Shown: positions 28,329 through 37,652, counted from the first letter of the stretch. The stretch: DNA of 64,000 bases from Lottiidibacillus patelloidae (GCF_002262935.1 NZ_NPIA01000005.1:62001-126000); one strand, 5' to 3'. Numbers and translations are program-made. The notes: generated by a model not told the origin, from the letters alone.

Positions 28329-29459
28329 ATGGCTAAGAAAAAAGTGCTAATTGCAGCAACTGTTTATACACATTTAGCTAACTTTCATATACCTACTATT
28401 AAACTATTACAAGAGAAAGGCTATGAAGTGCATGCAGCTTCAAATAATAATGAAGGTAGAAAAAATGAAATAGAAAGCTTAGGAGTAATTTGTCATGATA
28501 TAAAATTTGTGCGAGCACCTTTTAAGAAACATAACATAATCGCTATGAAACAAATATCATCATTATTTAAAGAGTTTTACTTTGATCTCATCCATGTACA
28601 CACGCCAATTGCTTCATTTATTGTTAGGTATATAGCAAAAAAGTATAATCAGGGACCGGTTTTATATACTGCGCATGGCTTTCATTTTTATAAAGGATCC
28701 CCTCTCTTAAATTGGTTGTTATACTATCCTGCTGAAAGAATTGCTAAAAGATGGACAGATGCATTGATCGTTATTAATACAGAAGATTTTAATCGAGGTA
28801 TTAAAATGGGGTTTATCGCTAATAAGAATCTTTTTAAAACAAATGGTGTTGGGGTGGATTTAAAGGTATTTACTAAAGGAGATGATCGAAAGAGTAACTT
28901 TAGAAGGGAAATTAACATTCCAGATCCTAGTATTGTTATTACGTGTGTGGCGGAATTTACAAAAAATAAAAATCAACAGCTATTATTAAAAGCTTGGCCA
29001 ACTTTAATAAATGAATTTAATAATATCCACTTAGTGTTTGTAGGTGATGGGAAGCGAAAAATAACATTAGAGAAGTTAGCTAGTCGAAAAAACTTAAAAA
29101 ATGTTTATTTTCTTGGGTTTCGACACGATATTCCAGAAATATTAATGCACTCAAATATTGTAAGTTTAGTTTCAAAAAGAGAAGGTATGCCCAAGACAAT
29201 AATGGAAGGAATGGCAATTGGTCTTCCTGCAATCGTGTCTGACGTTAGAGGTTCGAGAGATTTAGTGAATCATAAAGAAAATGGCCTTATTGTAAAATGT
29301 GATCAAGTTAATAATTTAATAGAAAATTTAAAGGTATTAATTGAGCAGGAAGAAGTTAGAAAAGAAATGGGCGATAATGCCTTGAAAAAAGTTACGCAGT
29401 ATTCGAATGAAAATGTTTTAAAAGAGTTAAATCAAGTATATGAATCTTTTTTCATTTAA
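28329..29459 (+). CDS. Glycosyltransferase family 4 (EpsD-like)
   Basis: 376 aa, two Rossmann-like domains (GT-B). N-terminal YTHLANFHIPTIKLLQEKGY, then DLIHVHTPIASF, YTAHGFHFYKG, and the C-terminal nucleotide-sugar region SLVSKREGMPKTIMEGMAIG with the ExxxxxxxE pair and GLPAIVSDVRGSRDLV. Transfers a sugar from an activated nucleotide donor to the growing repeat unit on the cytoplasmic face. Donor unknown. AGGAGAG precedes the ATG. Confidence 0.9.
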   Translation: MAKKKVLIAATVYTHLANFHIPTIKLLQEKGYEVHAASNNNEGRKNEIESLGVICHDIKFVRAPFKKHNIIAMKQISSLFKEFYFDLIHVHTPIASFIVRYIAKKYNQGPVLYTAHGFHFYKGSPLLNWLLYYPAERIAKRWTDALIVINTEDFNRGIKMGFIANKNLFKTNGVGVDLKVFTKGDDRKSNFRREINIPDPSIVITCVAEFTKNKNQQLLLKAWPTLINEFNNIHLVFVGDGKRKITLEKLASRKNLKNVYFLGFRHDIPEILMHSNIVSLVSKREGMPKTIMEGMAIGLPAIVSDVRGSRDLVNHKENGLIVKCDQVNNLIENLKVLIEQEEVRKEMGDNALKKVTQYSNENVLKELNQVYESFFI

Positions 29460-29471
29460 AGGAGGGATAAA

Positions 29472-30317
29472 GTGAACTATTTGCTAAGAAAGGCAATAAA
29501 ACTGTATGTCTTACTCCCTATTGGGATAATAGTCTCTTTCTTTAAAAGAGACAGACGCTATGCGTCAATCCTTATGTATCACCGTGTCAATGATAATATC
29601 AAAAAAGAACTGGCAGTAACTACGAAGAACTTCGAATGGCAAATGGATTACTTAAAAAAGAAAAATTATAACGTCATAACACTTGATACATTAATAGAAA
29701 AAATTAAGACAAAATCTGTCCCCAAAAAATGCGTTGTACTAACGTTTGATGACGGCTATGAAGACTATTATCACAGCGCTTATAAAACTTTAAAACGTTT
29801 AGAATTTCCTTCTATTCAGTATCTTGTACCTGGATATATCGAAAAGAATAAAACCTTTTGGTGGGATCGGGATATTGGAGAGAGTAAGTTGATGAATTGG
29901 GAACAAATTAATGAATTAAGTAAAAGTGAACTAGTAACGTTTGGAGCACATACGATAAATCACCCAGACTTAGATAGGCTTAACAATTTAGAAATTCACC
30001 AGGAACTACAAGGAAGTAAAAAATTATTAGAGGCAAAATTAAAAAAAGAAATAAAACACTTTTGTTATCCTAGAGGGAGATACAATACTACCTCTAAACA
30101 GATTGTGAGGAAAACATTTGAATCAGGCGTATTAATGTTTAATGGCAAAGAAATAAATAGTAAGTTAAATAAAGATCATCTTTGTGTTCTTAAAAGAGAA
30201 CCTATCCAGCAAAGCGATGGTAAACTATTGTTTATTGCTCGATTAAATGGTTGGCTATGTGTGGAAGACAATATAAAAAAAATAGTATATAAAATGAAAG
30301 ATAAGGCAGGTGCTTAA
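29472..30317 (+). CDS. Polysaccharide deacetylase (NodB domain), membrane-anchored
   Basis: 281 aa from GTG 29472 (AAAGGAGGG upstream). One N-terminal hydrophobic segment (LLPIGIIVSFF) then a carbohydrate-esterase 4 domain: SILMYHRVN, VVLTFDDGYEDYY (the TFDDG motif, with the metal and base Asp pair), FGAHTINHPDLDRL (metal His residues) and HFCYPRGRYN. Removes N-acetyl groups from the polymer or from peptidoglycan; context suggests the exopolysaccharide. Strong terminator at its 3' end. Confidence 0.88.
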   Translation: MNYLLRKAIKLYVLLPIGIIVSFFKRDRRYASILMYHRVNDNIKKELAVTTKNFEWQMDYLKKKNYNVITLDTLIEKIKTKSVPKKCVVLTFDDGYEDYYHSAYKTLKRLEFPSIQYLVPGYIEKNKTFWWDRDIGESKLMNWEQINELSKSELVTFGAHTINHPDLDRLNNLEIHQELQGSKKLLEAKLKKEIKHFCYPRGRYNTTSKQIVRKTFESGVLMFNGKEINSKLNKDHLCVLKREPIQQSDGKLLFIARLNGWLCVEDNIKKIVYKMKDKAGA

Positions 30318-30342
30318 AAAATGAGCACTTGCCTTATTTTTC
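30301..30342. terminator. Terminator between deacetylase and Wzz/kinase-like genes
   Basis: Stem ATAAGGCAGGTGCT (30301-30314) with AGCACTTGCCTTAT (30324-30337), one G-T pair, then TTTTTC on plus. Contains the stop codon of the plus gene. Confidence 0.75.
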
Positions 30343-31668
30343 TTTGTTATTTAAAACAATGCCTAATATATTTGCTTGAATGCTCTTTAGTTTTTCAACA
30401 GCCTTATACGTAGCATCAATCCTAGTTTTGCCAGGGTTAACAACTAAAACGCAGCCATCTGCTTCCGAAGATAAATACATTGTATCTGCAGTATCCATAG
30501 AAGGGCTATCAATAACAATAATATCAAACATGACTCTTAATTCTGTAAATAGTTGCTGAAATCGCTCTGATTCGAACAGTTCAACTGGGTTTATTGTCAC
30601 AGACCCCGAAGTAACAATTGATAAATTAGGTTCATCACTCTTTTGGATAATTTCACTTAATTGATCTTGCCCCGCTAAAAAGCTCGATACACCTCTATCA
30701 TTACTCAAGTTAAATGCTATATGGCCAGTTGGGCCTCGTAAGTTCATATCTATATATACAGTTTTCTTCGTACTTTTAGCCATCATTATTGCAACGTTTG
30801 CACTTGTTAATGATTTTCCTTCAGATGAGTTAGGACTAGTAATTAGCATGGTTTGATTCTTTTTTACACTAGGAGAAAGTTTTAACCTAGCGCAAAGGTT
30901 TTGATAGTTACTAAAGTTTGAGGACCTTCTGTTAATTACTAACTTATTACTTAATTCATTATTAGCCTTCGAAGACTTATTTTTCCCAATAGTAATAGGT
31001 GTGACTTCACCTAAAACTGATAAAGAAAATAATCTCCTAATCTTTTCTTCTGATTTAATTGTAGTATCTAAAAACTCTTTAATAGATACACTACCTACAG
31101 ATAAAAATAGCCCTAAAAATAGACTAATTGCAATGTTAAATATAGGGTTGCGATCAACTGGTGTGAAGCTATCGTCAATCTTAGCAGGAGTTAATATATG
31201 GATATAATTTAAATTTTTTAGCCTGTCTACTTCTTCCTTAAAAACGTTTGCGATGGAGTTCGCCATATATACAGCTTGGGCATGATCTTGGTCTTTAACA
31301 ATGATAGTAAAAACTTGAGAGTTTTTAATACTTTCGATTTCAATTTTTCTTAATAAAGATTCAATATCTATTTCTTTATTAATATTTTTAAGGGCGGGTT
31401 CCAAAATTGTAGGACTTTTTATTATGACGCGATAAGTATCAATAAGCTTTAAGCTAGAATCAATTTCACTTGCAGTGACATTCTTACTTCCTTCAGCGTC
31501 TTTCTCCGTAGTTACTAATATATTTACTCTTGCTTCATACTCGGGTGGAATTACGTAAAGAGTTATCACACTACTAATAAGAACAACAAACCCTGTTAAG
31601 AAAAAAATGACCCGCCAGTTTCTAAAAAGTAGTTTGAAAAACTCTCTTATATCAAAAACAAATTCCAT
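30334..31668 (-). CDS. Wzz-like co-polymerase fused to a BY-kinase-like ATPase domain
   Basis: 444 aa. Residues 1-200: Wzz chain-length domain with membrane segments at about 18-40 (FFLTGFVVLISSVITLYVIP) and 180-200. Residues about 255-444: CpsD/CapB-like P-loop domain: Walker A as SPNSSEGKSLTSANVA, Walker A' as VYIDMNLRGP, Walker B as FDIIVIDSPSMDTADTM. The A' motif has Asn where bacterial tyrosine kinases usually have the second Asp, and the protein ends NNKEK without a tyrosine cluster, so autophosphorylation is doubtful. Its role is probably to control polysaccharide chain length and export. On minus, alone between plus genes. Confidence 0.85.
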   Translation of the reverse strand: MEFVFDIREFFKLLFRNWRVIFFLTGFVVLISSVITLYVIPPEYEARVNILVTTEKDAEGSKNVTASEIDSSLKLIDTYRVIIKSPTILEPALKNINKEIDIESLLRKIEIESIKNSQVFTIIVKDQDHAQAVYMANSIANVFKEEVDRLKNLNYIHILTPAKIDDSFTPVDRNPIFNIAISLFLGLFLSVGSVSIKEFLDTTIKSEEKIRRLFSLSVLGEVTPITIGKNKSSKANNELSNKLVINRRSSNFSNYQNLCARLKLSPSVKKNQTMLITSPNSSEGKSLTSANVAIMMAKSTKKTVYIDMNLRGPTGHIAFNLSNDRGVSSFLAGQDQLSEIIQKSDEPNLSIVTSGSVTINPVELFESERFQQLFTELRVMFDIIVIDSPSMDTADTMYLSSEADGCVLVVNPGKTRIDATYKAVEKLKSIQANILGIVLNNKEK

Positions 31669-31884
31669 AGAAATATACCTCTTTTCTTCAATATAAACAT
31701 CTTAATATATCCTATGAACTAGTTTTAAAATACATGTTTATTTTAATAGAAAAAATTTAAATTTCATTTATAAAAGTACTACTAATAGATTATTTAATGC
31801 ATAGACTTATAAAAATAATAAGTTCTCTAATTACGAAATACTTAGTGCTAACTGAAAGGAACAAGTTTAGGAGGAGATTATAAA

Positions 31885-32598
31885 GTGGAAAAAATAAAAG
31901 CAGTCGTTCTCCATAGTATTAAGATTCAAATTACTGATTTTTTCATAGTTTTGAAAGCATTAAAAAATAATGATACCGTTAAAATAGAAAGGGACATGGA
32001 AGCAAAGTTATCTAAAGGAAATAGATTACTTAAAAGAACAATGGACATAATAATAGCTGTACTATTATTAATAATTACTAGTCCATTATTTATACTCCTA
32101 TTTTTGCTAATTCCAATAACATCAAAAGGACCTGCCTTTTATTTTCAAGAAAGATTAGGAGAAAATAAAGAAGCTTTTAAAATTATTAAGTTTAGGACGA
32201 TGGTTACTGATGCTGAACAAAAGACTGGCCCTGTTTTAGCAAAAAAAAATGACCCCCGGGTTACTAAGGTTGGTCATTTTATTAGAGCAGTTAGAATTGA
32301 TGAACTTCCTCAATTAATTAATGTCTTGCTAGGAAATATGAGTTTAGTAGGGCCACGACCTGAAAGAGCCTTTTTTGTTAATCAATTTAAAGACAGGCTT
32401 CCAAAGTACGAACAACGGATGAATGTAAAACCAGGAATAACAGGTCTTGCTCAAGTGATGGGGGATTACTATACAGCACCTAAAGATAAATTAAAGTATG
32501 ACCTTATATATATTAAGAAGTATTCAATTTGGTTTGATTTTAAAATCTTGCTTAAAACATTATTAGTAGTATTACCATTTCAAGTTAAAAAAGGATAA
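31885..32598 (+). CDS. Polyprenyl-phosphate sugar phosphotransferase (EpsL/WcaJ-type)
   Basis: 237 aa from GTG 31885 (TAGGAGGAG upstream). Initiating sugar transferase that loads the first phospho-sugar onto undecaprenyl phosphate. One hydrophobic segment at about 55-77 (MDIIIAVLLLIITSPLF), then FYFQERLGENKEAFKIIKF, RIDELPQLINVLLGNMSLVG, PRPERAFF and KPGITGLAQVMG. About 50 residues precede the conserved RxxDxxIA-type start, fewer than in PssY/WbaP forms. Sugar unknown. Confidence 0.9.
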   Translation: MEKIKAVVLHSIKIQITDFFIVLKALKNNDTVKIERDMEAKLSKGNRLLKRTMDIIIAVLLLIITSPLFILLFLLIPITSKGPAFYFQERLGENKEAFKIIKFRTMVTDAEQKTGPVLAKKNDPRVTKVGHFIRAVRIDELPQLINVLLGNMSLVGPRPERAFFVNQFKDRLPKYEQRMNVKPGITGLAQVMGDYYTAPKDKLKYDLIYIKKYSIWFDFKILLKTLLVVLPFQVKKG

Positions 32599-32648
32599 AA
32601 TAGTACTATGTTGAATTTATAGTTACAAAGAAATAAGGTGGTAAACAA

Positions 32649-33320
32649 ATGAGTAAAACAATAGTTGAAAAGTTAAATTTAGCAAAGTATGAAAGAAAAG
32701 CTGTGTTAAACACTCCAGAGGGAAGAGATTATTTCGCGCAGTTAACTGAATATGATACAGATTTAACGGAAAGTAGCTATGACCTAATTTTTGCATTTGT
32801 ATTAGACTTAAAATCTTTAAAAGAGCTAGTGAATACAGTAATAGAGAAGAATTACTTAAACAGAAGTGGTTATCTTTTTTTAGCCTACCCGAAAAAAGGC
32901 AATAAAGTTTATGATTCATACATACATCGGGATAGCTTGTTAGAAGGTTTAGGTGCAGATGAAAATGGTTACATCGATAAAAGTAACATTAAGTTTGCCA
33001 GGATGGTTGGGTTGGATGAAACCTTTACTGTAATAGGTTTAAAGGAAGATACAAAAAGTAAAAATAACAAATCTACAAAAGCAAGTCAATGTGTAGATGA
33101 TTATATTGAAATGATCCCATTAATAGAAAATGATTTGCAAGATACTCCAAACTTACTTTCATTTTATCAGGAATTAACACCCGGTTATCGTAAAGACTGG
33201 GCGCGTTATGTATATAGTGCTAAGCAAGAAAAGACGAAAGAAAAGCGTCGTGAAGAAATGAAACAAATATTGGAGCAAGGTTTTAAAAGTAGAGATCTTT
33301 ATCGTGCAAACAAAAAGTAA
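32649..33320 (+). CDS. YdeI/OmpD-associated family protein
   Basis: 223 aa, soluble. The C-terminal 60 residues match the YdeI/OmpD-associated pattern: TPGYRKDWARYVYSAKQEKT then KEKRREEMKQILEQG. The N-terminal half (LIFAFVLDLKSLKELV, GYLFLAYPKKGN) looks like the small domain often placed before it. Some members protect against bacteriocins or stress; biochemical role unknown. Last gene before a terminator, 50 bp after the sugar transferase, and it may be co-transcribed, though no functional link is clear. Confidence 0.72.
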   Translation: MSKTIVEKLNLAKYERKAVLNTPEGRDYFAQLTEYDTDLTESSYDLIFAFVLDLKSLKELVNTVIEKNYLNRSGYLFLAYPKKGNKVYDSYIHRDSLLEGLGADENGYIDKSNIKFARMVGLDETFTVIGLKEDTKSKNNKSTKASQCVDDYIEMIPLIENDLQDTPNLLSFYQELTPGYRKDWARYVYSAKQEKTKEKRREEMKQILEQGFKSRDLYRANKK

Positions 33321-33367
33321 TAGGAAAGTTTTATTTCGTTTTATTACAAAAATTAAGAGCTCCTAGT

Positions 33368-33400
33368 AGACTTCGATAACCTTATCGAGGTCTTTTTTTG
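33368..33400 (+). terminator. Terminator after the YdeI-like gene
   Basis: Stem AGACTTCGATAA (33368-33379) / TTATCGAGGTCT (33382-33393), one G-T pair, then a run of seven T. Confidence 0.85.
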
Positions 33401-33479
33401 GCTTTATTTATTTTATGATTACATTTTTTATAGTAAAGTTATATAAATCTCTTGAATAGAGAAAGCGAGGAACTAACTA

Positions 33480-34640
33480 ATGAAAATCACAAGACAATTA
33501 GCTGAACCAATTTTAAAGAAGTTAAGTGGCTTTTTAGATTATAAGATAAATGTCATGAATGAAAAAGGAATGATAGTTGCAAGTAGTGACACTGAAAGAA
33601 TTAATCAGATTCATGAAGGTGCAGTATATGTAATATCAAATAAAAAGCAATTAGTAATTTCTCCTGAAGATCAAGAGCTTTATGCTGGGTCAAAACCAGG
33701 AGTGAATTTACCTATTGAATATTTTGATGAAATTGTAGGTGTAGTAGGAGTTACTGGCGACCCGAAAGAACTCTATAAGTTTGCCAAAATAATAAAAATA
33801 ACGGTAGAGGTTATGATTCAACAAGTATATGTAAATAACCAGATGCAATATAAAAATAGGCTAGTAGAAGGTTGGATTCATGATTTAGTTTCCCCAACCA
33901 ACTTTAATAAAAAAGTGGTTGAAAAGAATGGTGAAAATCTCCTAGGCATCGATTTTAAAATAGAAAGGACAATTATTTTAATAAGTTTGCCAGATTTAAC
34001 GCCTAATAATTGGCAAAGTTTTGAAACGATGGTGAAATTAAGTGAAAAGAAATCGGATATATTAAGGTTAATTACTAAAGAAATAGCAGAGTCTTCTATT
34101 TGCTCTTTCATAAATAATGATACATGTCTTGTAGCAATTGAAAGTAAAGGTAAAAATATTACTAATGAACGCTTCATTGCTAAAGATATACATAAAAAGC
34201 TCAAACTTTTAAATATAAATTCATTTGTAGGAATTGGAAACGGATATACGGGAGTCGAAGGGTATCGAAATTCTTACTACCAGGCTAAACAGTGTTTAGA
34301 AATAATTCAGTTGTTTAAAACTGAGGAACCGATTTCTCATATTTCGGATTGGAAATTGGAGAGGATTTTAGTAAATATACCCGAAAAGACCCGGAATGAA
34401 TTAATAGAAGAGTTCCTTTCAAATAAAAAGCCTTTAAGTGCAGAATCGCTGCATACATTAGAAGTATTTTTCAAAAACCAACTTAGAGTAAATGATACAG
34501 CATTAGCACTTAATATTCATCGAAATACATTACAATATCGTTTGGATCGTGTTTATAAACAGGTTGGATTAAACCCTCGAAATTTTAATGATGCATCAAT
34601 TTTAATGATAGTAATGTTCTTTTATAAAATGAAAAGATAA
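33480..34640 (+). CDS. CdaR-type sugar diacid/glycerate regulator
   Basis: 386 aa. Residues 1-135: sugar-diacid recognition domain (ILKKLSGFLDYKINVMNEKG; GVNLPIEYFDEIVGVVGVTG). Middle: GGDEF-like but degenerate region typical of CdaR/PucR regulators. C-terminal: PucR-type helix-turn-helix, VNDTALALNIHRNTLQYRLD. Lies directly upstream of glycerate kinase and GntP permease, matching the CdaR-glxK arrangement; probably activates them in response to glycerate or a related acid. AAAGCGAGG precedes the ATG. Its own 3' end is followed by a small palindrome that may be the operator of the next genes. Confidence 0.88.
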   Translation: MKITRQLAEPILKKLSGFLDYKINVMNEKGMIVASSDTERINQIHEGAVYVISNKKQLVISPEDQELYAGSKPGVNLPIEYFDEIVGVVGVTGDPKELYKFAKIIKITVEVMIQQVYVNNQMQYKNRLVEGWIHDLVSPTNFNKKVVEKNGENLLGIDFKIERTIILISLPDLTPNNWQSFETMVKLSEKKSDILRLITKEIAESSICSFINNDTCLVAIESKGKNITNERFIAKDIHKKLKLLNINSFVGIGNGYTGVEGYRNSYYQAKQCLEIIQLFKTEEPISHISDWKLERILVNIPEKTRNELIEEFLSNKKPLSAESLHTLEVFFKNQLRVNDTALALNIHRNTLQYRLDRVYKQVGLNPRNFNDASILMIVMFFYKMKR

Positions 34641-34644
34641 AATA

Positions 34645-34660
34645 TTGTTCATTTGAACAA
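34645..34660. promoter_or_regulatory. Palindrome upstream of glycerate kinase, candidate CdaR operator
   Basis: TTGTTCA-TT-TGAACAA, perfect 7-bp inverted repeat right after the cdaR-like stop and about 110 bp before glxK. No T-run follows, so it is not a terminator. Operator identity is inferred from position only. Confidence 0.4.
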
Positions 34661-34771
34661 ACTTTCGATAAAAAAACCATAAATTTTCAGTTATTCGCAC
34701 GTTGTTTTTGTGCATCTACTTATAGTTTAATTATAACTAAGTTTTCAAAATATATTGAAAAAGGTGTTTTT

Positions 34772-35899
34772 ATGAAAATAGTGATTGCTCCGGATTCCTA
34801 TAAAGGTAGCTTAACTTCCTTAGAAGTAGGAACAACAATGAAAGAAGCTTTTTTAAAAGAGGTACCTGGTGCAACCATAGATGTAGTTCCAATGGCTGAT
34901 GGAGGTGAAGGAACTTTAGATACACTTTTGTTTGCCACAAACGGAAAGCGCTTTCATGTTGAGGTGACTGGTCCGTTAGGAGAACCTGTTGAAACTGCAT
35001 ATGGGGTACTTGGAACTAGTAACACAGTTGTCATAGAAACAGCTAATATTGCTGGATTACCGATGGTCCCAAGTGAAATCCGAAACCCAATGAACACCAC
35101 TTCCTATGGAGTTGGGGAGGCCATAATTGAAGCGGTAAAATCTGGTCACAGAGACTTTATTATTGGTCTTGGAGGAAGTGCTACTAATGACGGTGGACTT
35201 GGAATGTTACAGGCATTAGGTGTGAAATTTGTTGATGAAAATGAAGGGGAAGTTAGTCCTTTCGCCTCATCACTTTCTTCTATAAAGAAGGTAGATTTTT
35301 CTGCATTAAACCCAATTGTGAAAGATTGCAAGTTTCGAATTGCTAGTGATGTAAATAATCCACTATGTGGAGAGCAGGGCGCTACTGCAGTATTTGGACC
35401 ACAAAAGGGTGCTACTTCAAAGCAGGTAAAAGAACTTGATTTTACTTTGAAGCAATACGCCCAATTAATTGAGGAAACATTAGGGATAGAGCATCAAAGT
35501 ACTCCTGGCGCTGGTGCAGCAGGAGGGTTAGGGTTTGCCTTCCTACTTATAGGGGCAGAAATCATTTCTGGATCTGAAATTATTGCAGAAGCTACAAATG
35601 TAGTAGAAAAAATTAGGCATGCAAATTGGGTCATTACTGGTGAAGGACAAAGTGATTATCAAACACTTTATGGAAAAGTACCTGCATTTATTGCAAAAGC
35701 AGGGAAGCGCTACAATGTTCCTACCATCCTTATATCGGGTGGATTAGGAGATGGATATGAAAAGCTTTACGACTATTTTGTAAGCTGTCATTCAATTACA
35801 GCAGGTCCTATTAGTTTAGAAGCGTGTATAAAAAATGCAGAGATATTACTATTTAATCAAACTAGAAATATTGCTAGGTTAATAAAGGCCACTAAATAG
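34772..35899 (+). CDS. Glycerate kinase (GlxK/GarK family)
   Basis: 375 aa. Phosphorylates D-glycerate to 2- or 3-phosphoglycerate, feeding glycolysis. Family signatures: IVIAPDSYKGSLTSLEVG, VPMADGGEGTLDTLL, FIIGLGGSATNDGGLGMLQA, GAGAAGGLGFAFL and NWVITGEGQSDYQTLYGK. AAAAAGGTG precedes the ATG. 29 bases before the permease, so probably one message. Confidence 0.93.
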   Translation: MKIVIAPDSYKGSLTSLEVGTTMKEAFLKEVPGATIDVVPMADGGEGTLDTLLFATNGKRFHVEVTGPLGEPVETAYGVLGTSNTVVIETANIAGLPMVPSEIRNPMNTTSYGVGEAIIEAVKSGHRDFIIGLGGSATNDGGLGMLQALGVKFVDENEGEVSPFASSLSSIKKVDFSALNPIVKDCKFRIASDVNNPLCGEQGATAVFGPQKGATSKQVKELDFTLKQYAQLIEETLGIEHQSTPGAGAAGGLGFAFLLIGAEIISGSEIIAEATNVVEKIRHANWVITGEGQSDYQTLYGKVPAFIAKAGKRYNVPTILISGGLGDGYEKLYDYFVSCHSITAGPISLEACIKNAEILLFNQTRNIARLIKATK

Positions 35900-35928
35900 G
35901 TCTTTACATATTAAGGGGGATGAAAGAT

Positions 35929-37284
35929 ATGGAAGGTTCTTTATTGTTTCTTGTTATAATACTAGGGGTTAGTTTCATTGTTTTTGCTACAGCAAAATTA
36001 AAGTTACATCCTTTTCTATCATTATTAATTGCTGCATTTATGGTAGGCTTATTAGCTGGTTTACCATTGAATGAAGTGGTAGCTGCAGTTAATGGTGGAT
36101 TTGGTGGATTAATGGGCTACATCGGTATTGTAATCGTAGCTGGTACAATCATTGGTACTGTTTTAGAAAGATCAGGAGCAGCACTTAGAATGGCAGAAGT
36201 TGTACTTAGACTAGTTGGCGAAAAGCGCCCACAGCTTGCAATGAGTTTAATAGGTGCGATTGTTAGTATTCCAGTATTTTGTGACTCAGGGTATGTCATT
36301 TTATCAAGTTTAAAGAAAGCGCTTGCAAAAAGAGCGAAAGTTGCTCTAGCTTCTATGTCTGTTGCTCTTGCAACAGGATTATATGCTACGCATACATTAG
36401 TACCTCCAACACCAGGTCCGATAGCTGCTGCAGGTAACATCGGAGCTGCTGATTATTTAGGAACTGTTATCTTAATTGGCTTTATCGTTGCTATTCCAAC
36501 TATTTTGGTAGGTTACATTTGGGCTGTTAAAGTTGCGAGTAAAATTAAAATTGAAGGAGAAGAAGTTACTTCTTTAGATTATGACGAAATAGTAAAAGGT
36601 TTTGGGCAACTACCTTCTACATTTAAATCATTCGCACCAATTGTTCTTCCAATAGTGTTAATTGGATTAGGATCTGTAGTAAAGTTTTTCGGTTGGACTG
36701 GAACTTTGGCAGATATAGCATTATTTCTCGGTGCCCCTGTTGTAGCACTGTTAATGGGTGTTCTTGTATCCTTTTTATTAATGCCACAACTAAATGAAGA
36801 AACATTAACTGGCTGGGTAGGAGATGGAATTAAAGATGCATCGACTATTTTATTAATCACTGGTGCTGGTGGAGCTTTCGGTTCAGTTATTAAGGCGACT
36901 CCTGTAGCAGAATTAATCAAAGGAATTGCTAATGGAGGACTATTAAATGGAGCGTTAATATTATTAATTCCATTCGTAGTAGCTGCTGCTTTAAAAACTG
37001 CACAAGGTTCATCAACTGCTGCACTAGTAGTTACATCGACTCTTATTGCACCATTACTTCCTGAAATGGGTATCGAAGGTGCTATTCCTTTAGCACTAGT
37101 TGTTATGGCGGTAGGCGCAGGAGCAATGGCAGTCAGTCATGTAAATGATAGCTATTTCTGGGTTGTGACACAATTTAGTGGAATGAAAGTTACTGATGCT
37201 TACAAAGCACAGACTTTAGCTACTCTATTACAAGGATTAACTGCTATTATCTTTACAATGATATTATGGGTAATCTTAGTATAA
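35929..37284 (+). CDS. GntP-family gluconate/glycerate permease
   Basis: 451 aa from ATG 35929, nine bases after AAGGGGG (the ATG at 35920 abuts it). About twelve to fourteen membrane segments. Motifs: LSLLIAAFMVGLLAGLPL, PVFCDSGYVILSSL, HTLVPPTPGPIAAAGNIGA and AVSHVNDSYFWVVTQFSGM. Proton-driven uptake of a small sugar acid; glycerate by context. Confidence 0.92.
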   Translation: MEGSLLFLVIILGVSFIVFATAKLKLHPFLSLLIAAFMVGLLAGLPLNEVVAAVNGGFGGLMGYIGIVIVAGTIIGTVLERSGAALRMAEVVLRLVGEKRPQLAMSLIGAIVSIPVFCDSGYVILSSLKKALAKRAKVALASMSVALATGLYATHTLVPPTPGPIAAAGNIGAADYLGTVILIGFIVAIPTILVGYIWAVKVASKIKIEGEEVTSLDYDEIVKGFGQLPSTFKSFAPIVLPIVLIGLGSVVKFFGWTGTLADIALFLGAPVVALLMGVLVSFLLMPQLNEETLTGWVGDGIKDASTILLITGAGGAFGSVIKATPVAELIKGIANGGLLNGALILLIPFVVAAALKTAQGSSTAALVVTSTLIAPLLPEMGIEGAIPLALVVMAVGAGAMAVSHVNDSYFWVVTQFSGMKVTDAYKAQTLATLLQGLTAIIFTMILWVILV

Positions 37285-37293
37285 TTCCAATAT

Positions 37294-37329
37294 AAAAGAC
37301 TCAACCAATTGGTTGAGTCTTTTTTTACA
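37294..37329 (+). terminator. Terminator after the glycerate operon
   Basis: Stem AAAGACTCAACC / GGTTGAGTCTTT around AATT (37295-37322), followed by T7. Confidence 0.9.
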
Positions 37330-37410
37330 TATGCAATTAGCTGGACAGTTGGAGCATTATAGAACAAAAATACACGACTTAAGTTTAGCGGTTTATTTTT
37401 GTAGGTAAAA

Positions 37411-37569
37411 TTAGTTTTGCATTGCGGCATATTGTGCTTTAATTAATAGCTCGTCCAATTTCACACTATATTCAATTACTTTCTCGTTATTTAGGTCATT
37501 TGTTTCTTTTGCCTTTTTCATTAAAAAGCCTCTTAATGTCTCAATATCTTGAAGTAGGTTTGCATTCAT
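37411..37569 (-). CDS. Spo0E-like aspartyl-phosphate phosphatase, 52 aa
   Basis: Short gene read by eye on the minus strand: ATG 37569, stop 37411. N-terminal ANLLQDIETLRGFLMKKA and YSVKLDELLIKAQYA reproduce the Spo0E family pattern, two helices with SxxLD in the second (usually SQELD). Family members dephosphorylate Spo0A-P and so delay sporulation. AGAGGATG is the ribosome site. It lies directly behind a c-di-GMP-I riboswitch on the same strand, with no other gene between, which suggests that c-di-GMP controls it. An overlapping minus frame at 37200-37430 has no coding character. Activity on Spo0A is inferred from the family. Confidence 0.82.
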   Translation of the reverse strand: MNANLLQDIETLRGFLMKKAKETNDLNNEKVIEYSVKLDELLIKAQYAAMQN

Positions 37570-37596
37570 AGATATTCACATCCTCTCTTTACAAAA

Positions 37597-37652
37597 TAAA
37601 AAGCCCCCGACCAATAAAGGATGTAGGCACTTGTAAAGAGCCTTCGGTAGCT
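37597..37652 (-). terminator. Expression platform terminator of the c-di-GMP-I riboswitch
   Basis: On the minus strand AGCTACCGA (37652-37644) can pair with TCGGGGGCT (37610-37602; one G-T, one mismatch), enclosing a smaller AGGCTCTT/AAGTGCCT stem, and TTTTATTTTG follows. The upstream arm is the conserved 3' end of the aptamer, so aptamer and terminator exclude each other. A rival 12-bp pairing exists between 37732-37721 and 37621-37609. Confidence 0.6.

Noticed and set aside
37200-37430. Minus-strand frame of 76 codons at the end of gntP
   Set aside because: Passes through a terminator and overlaps the permease C-terminus; no protein pattern.
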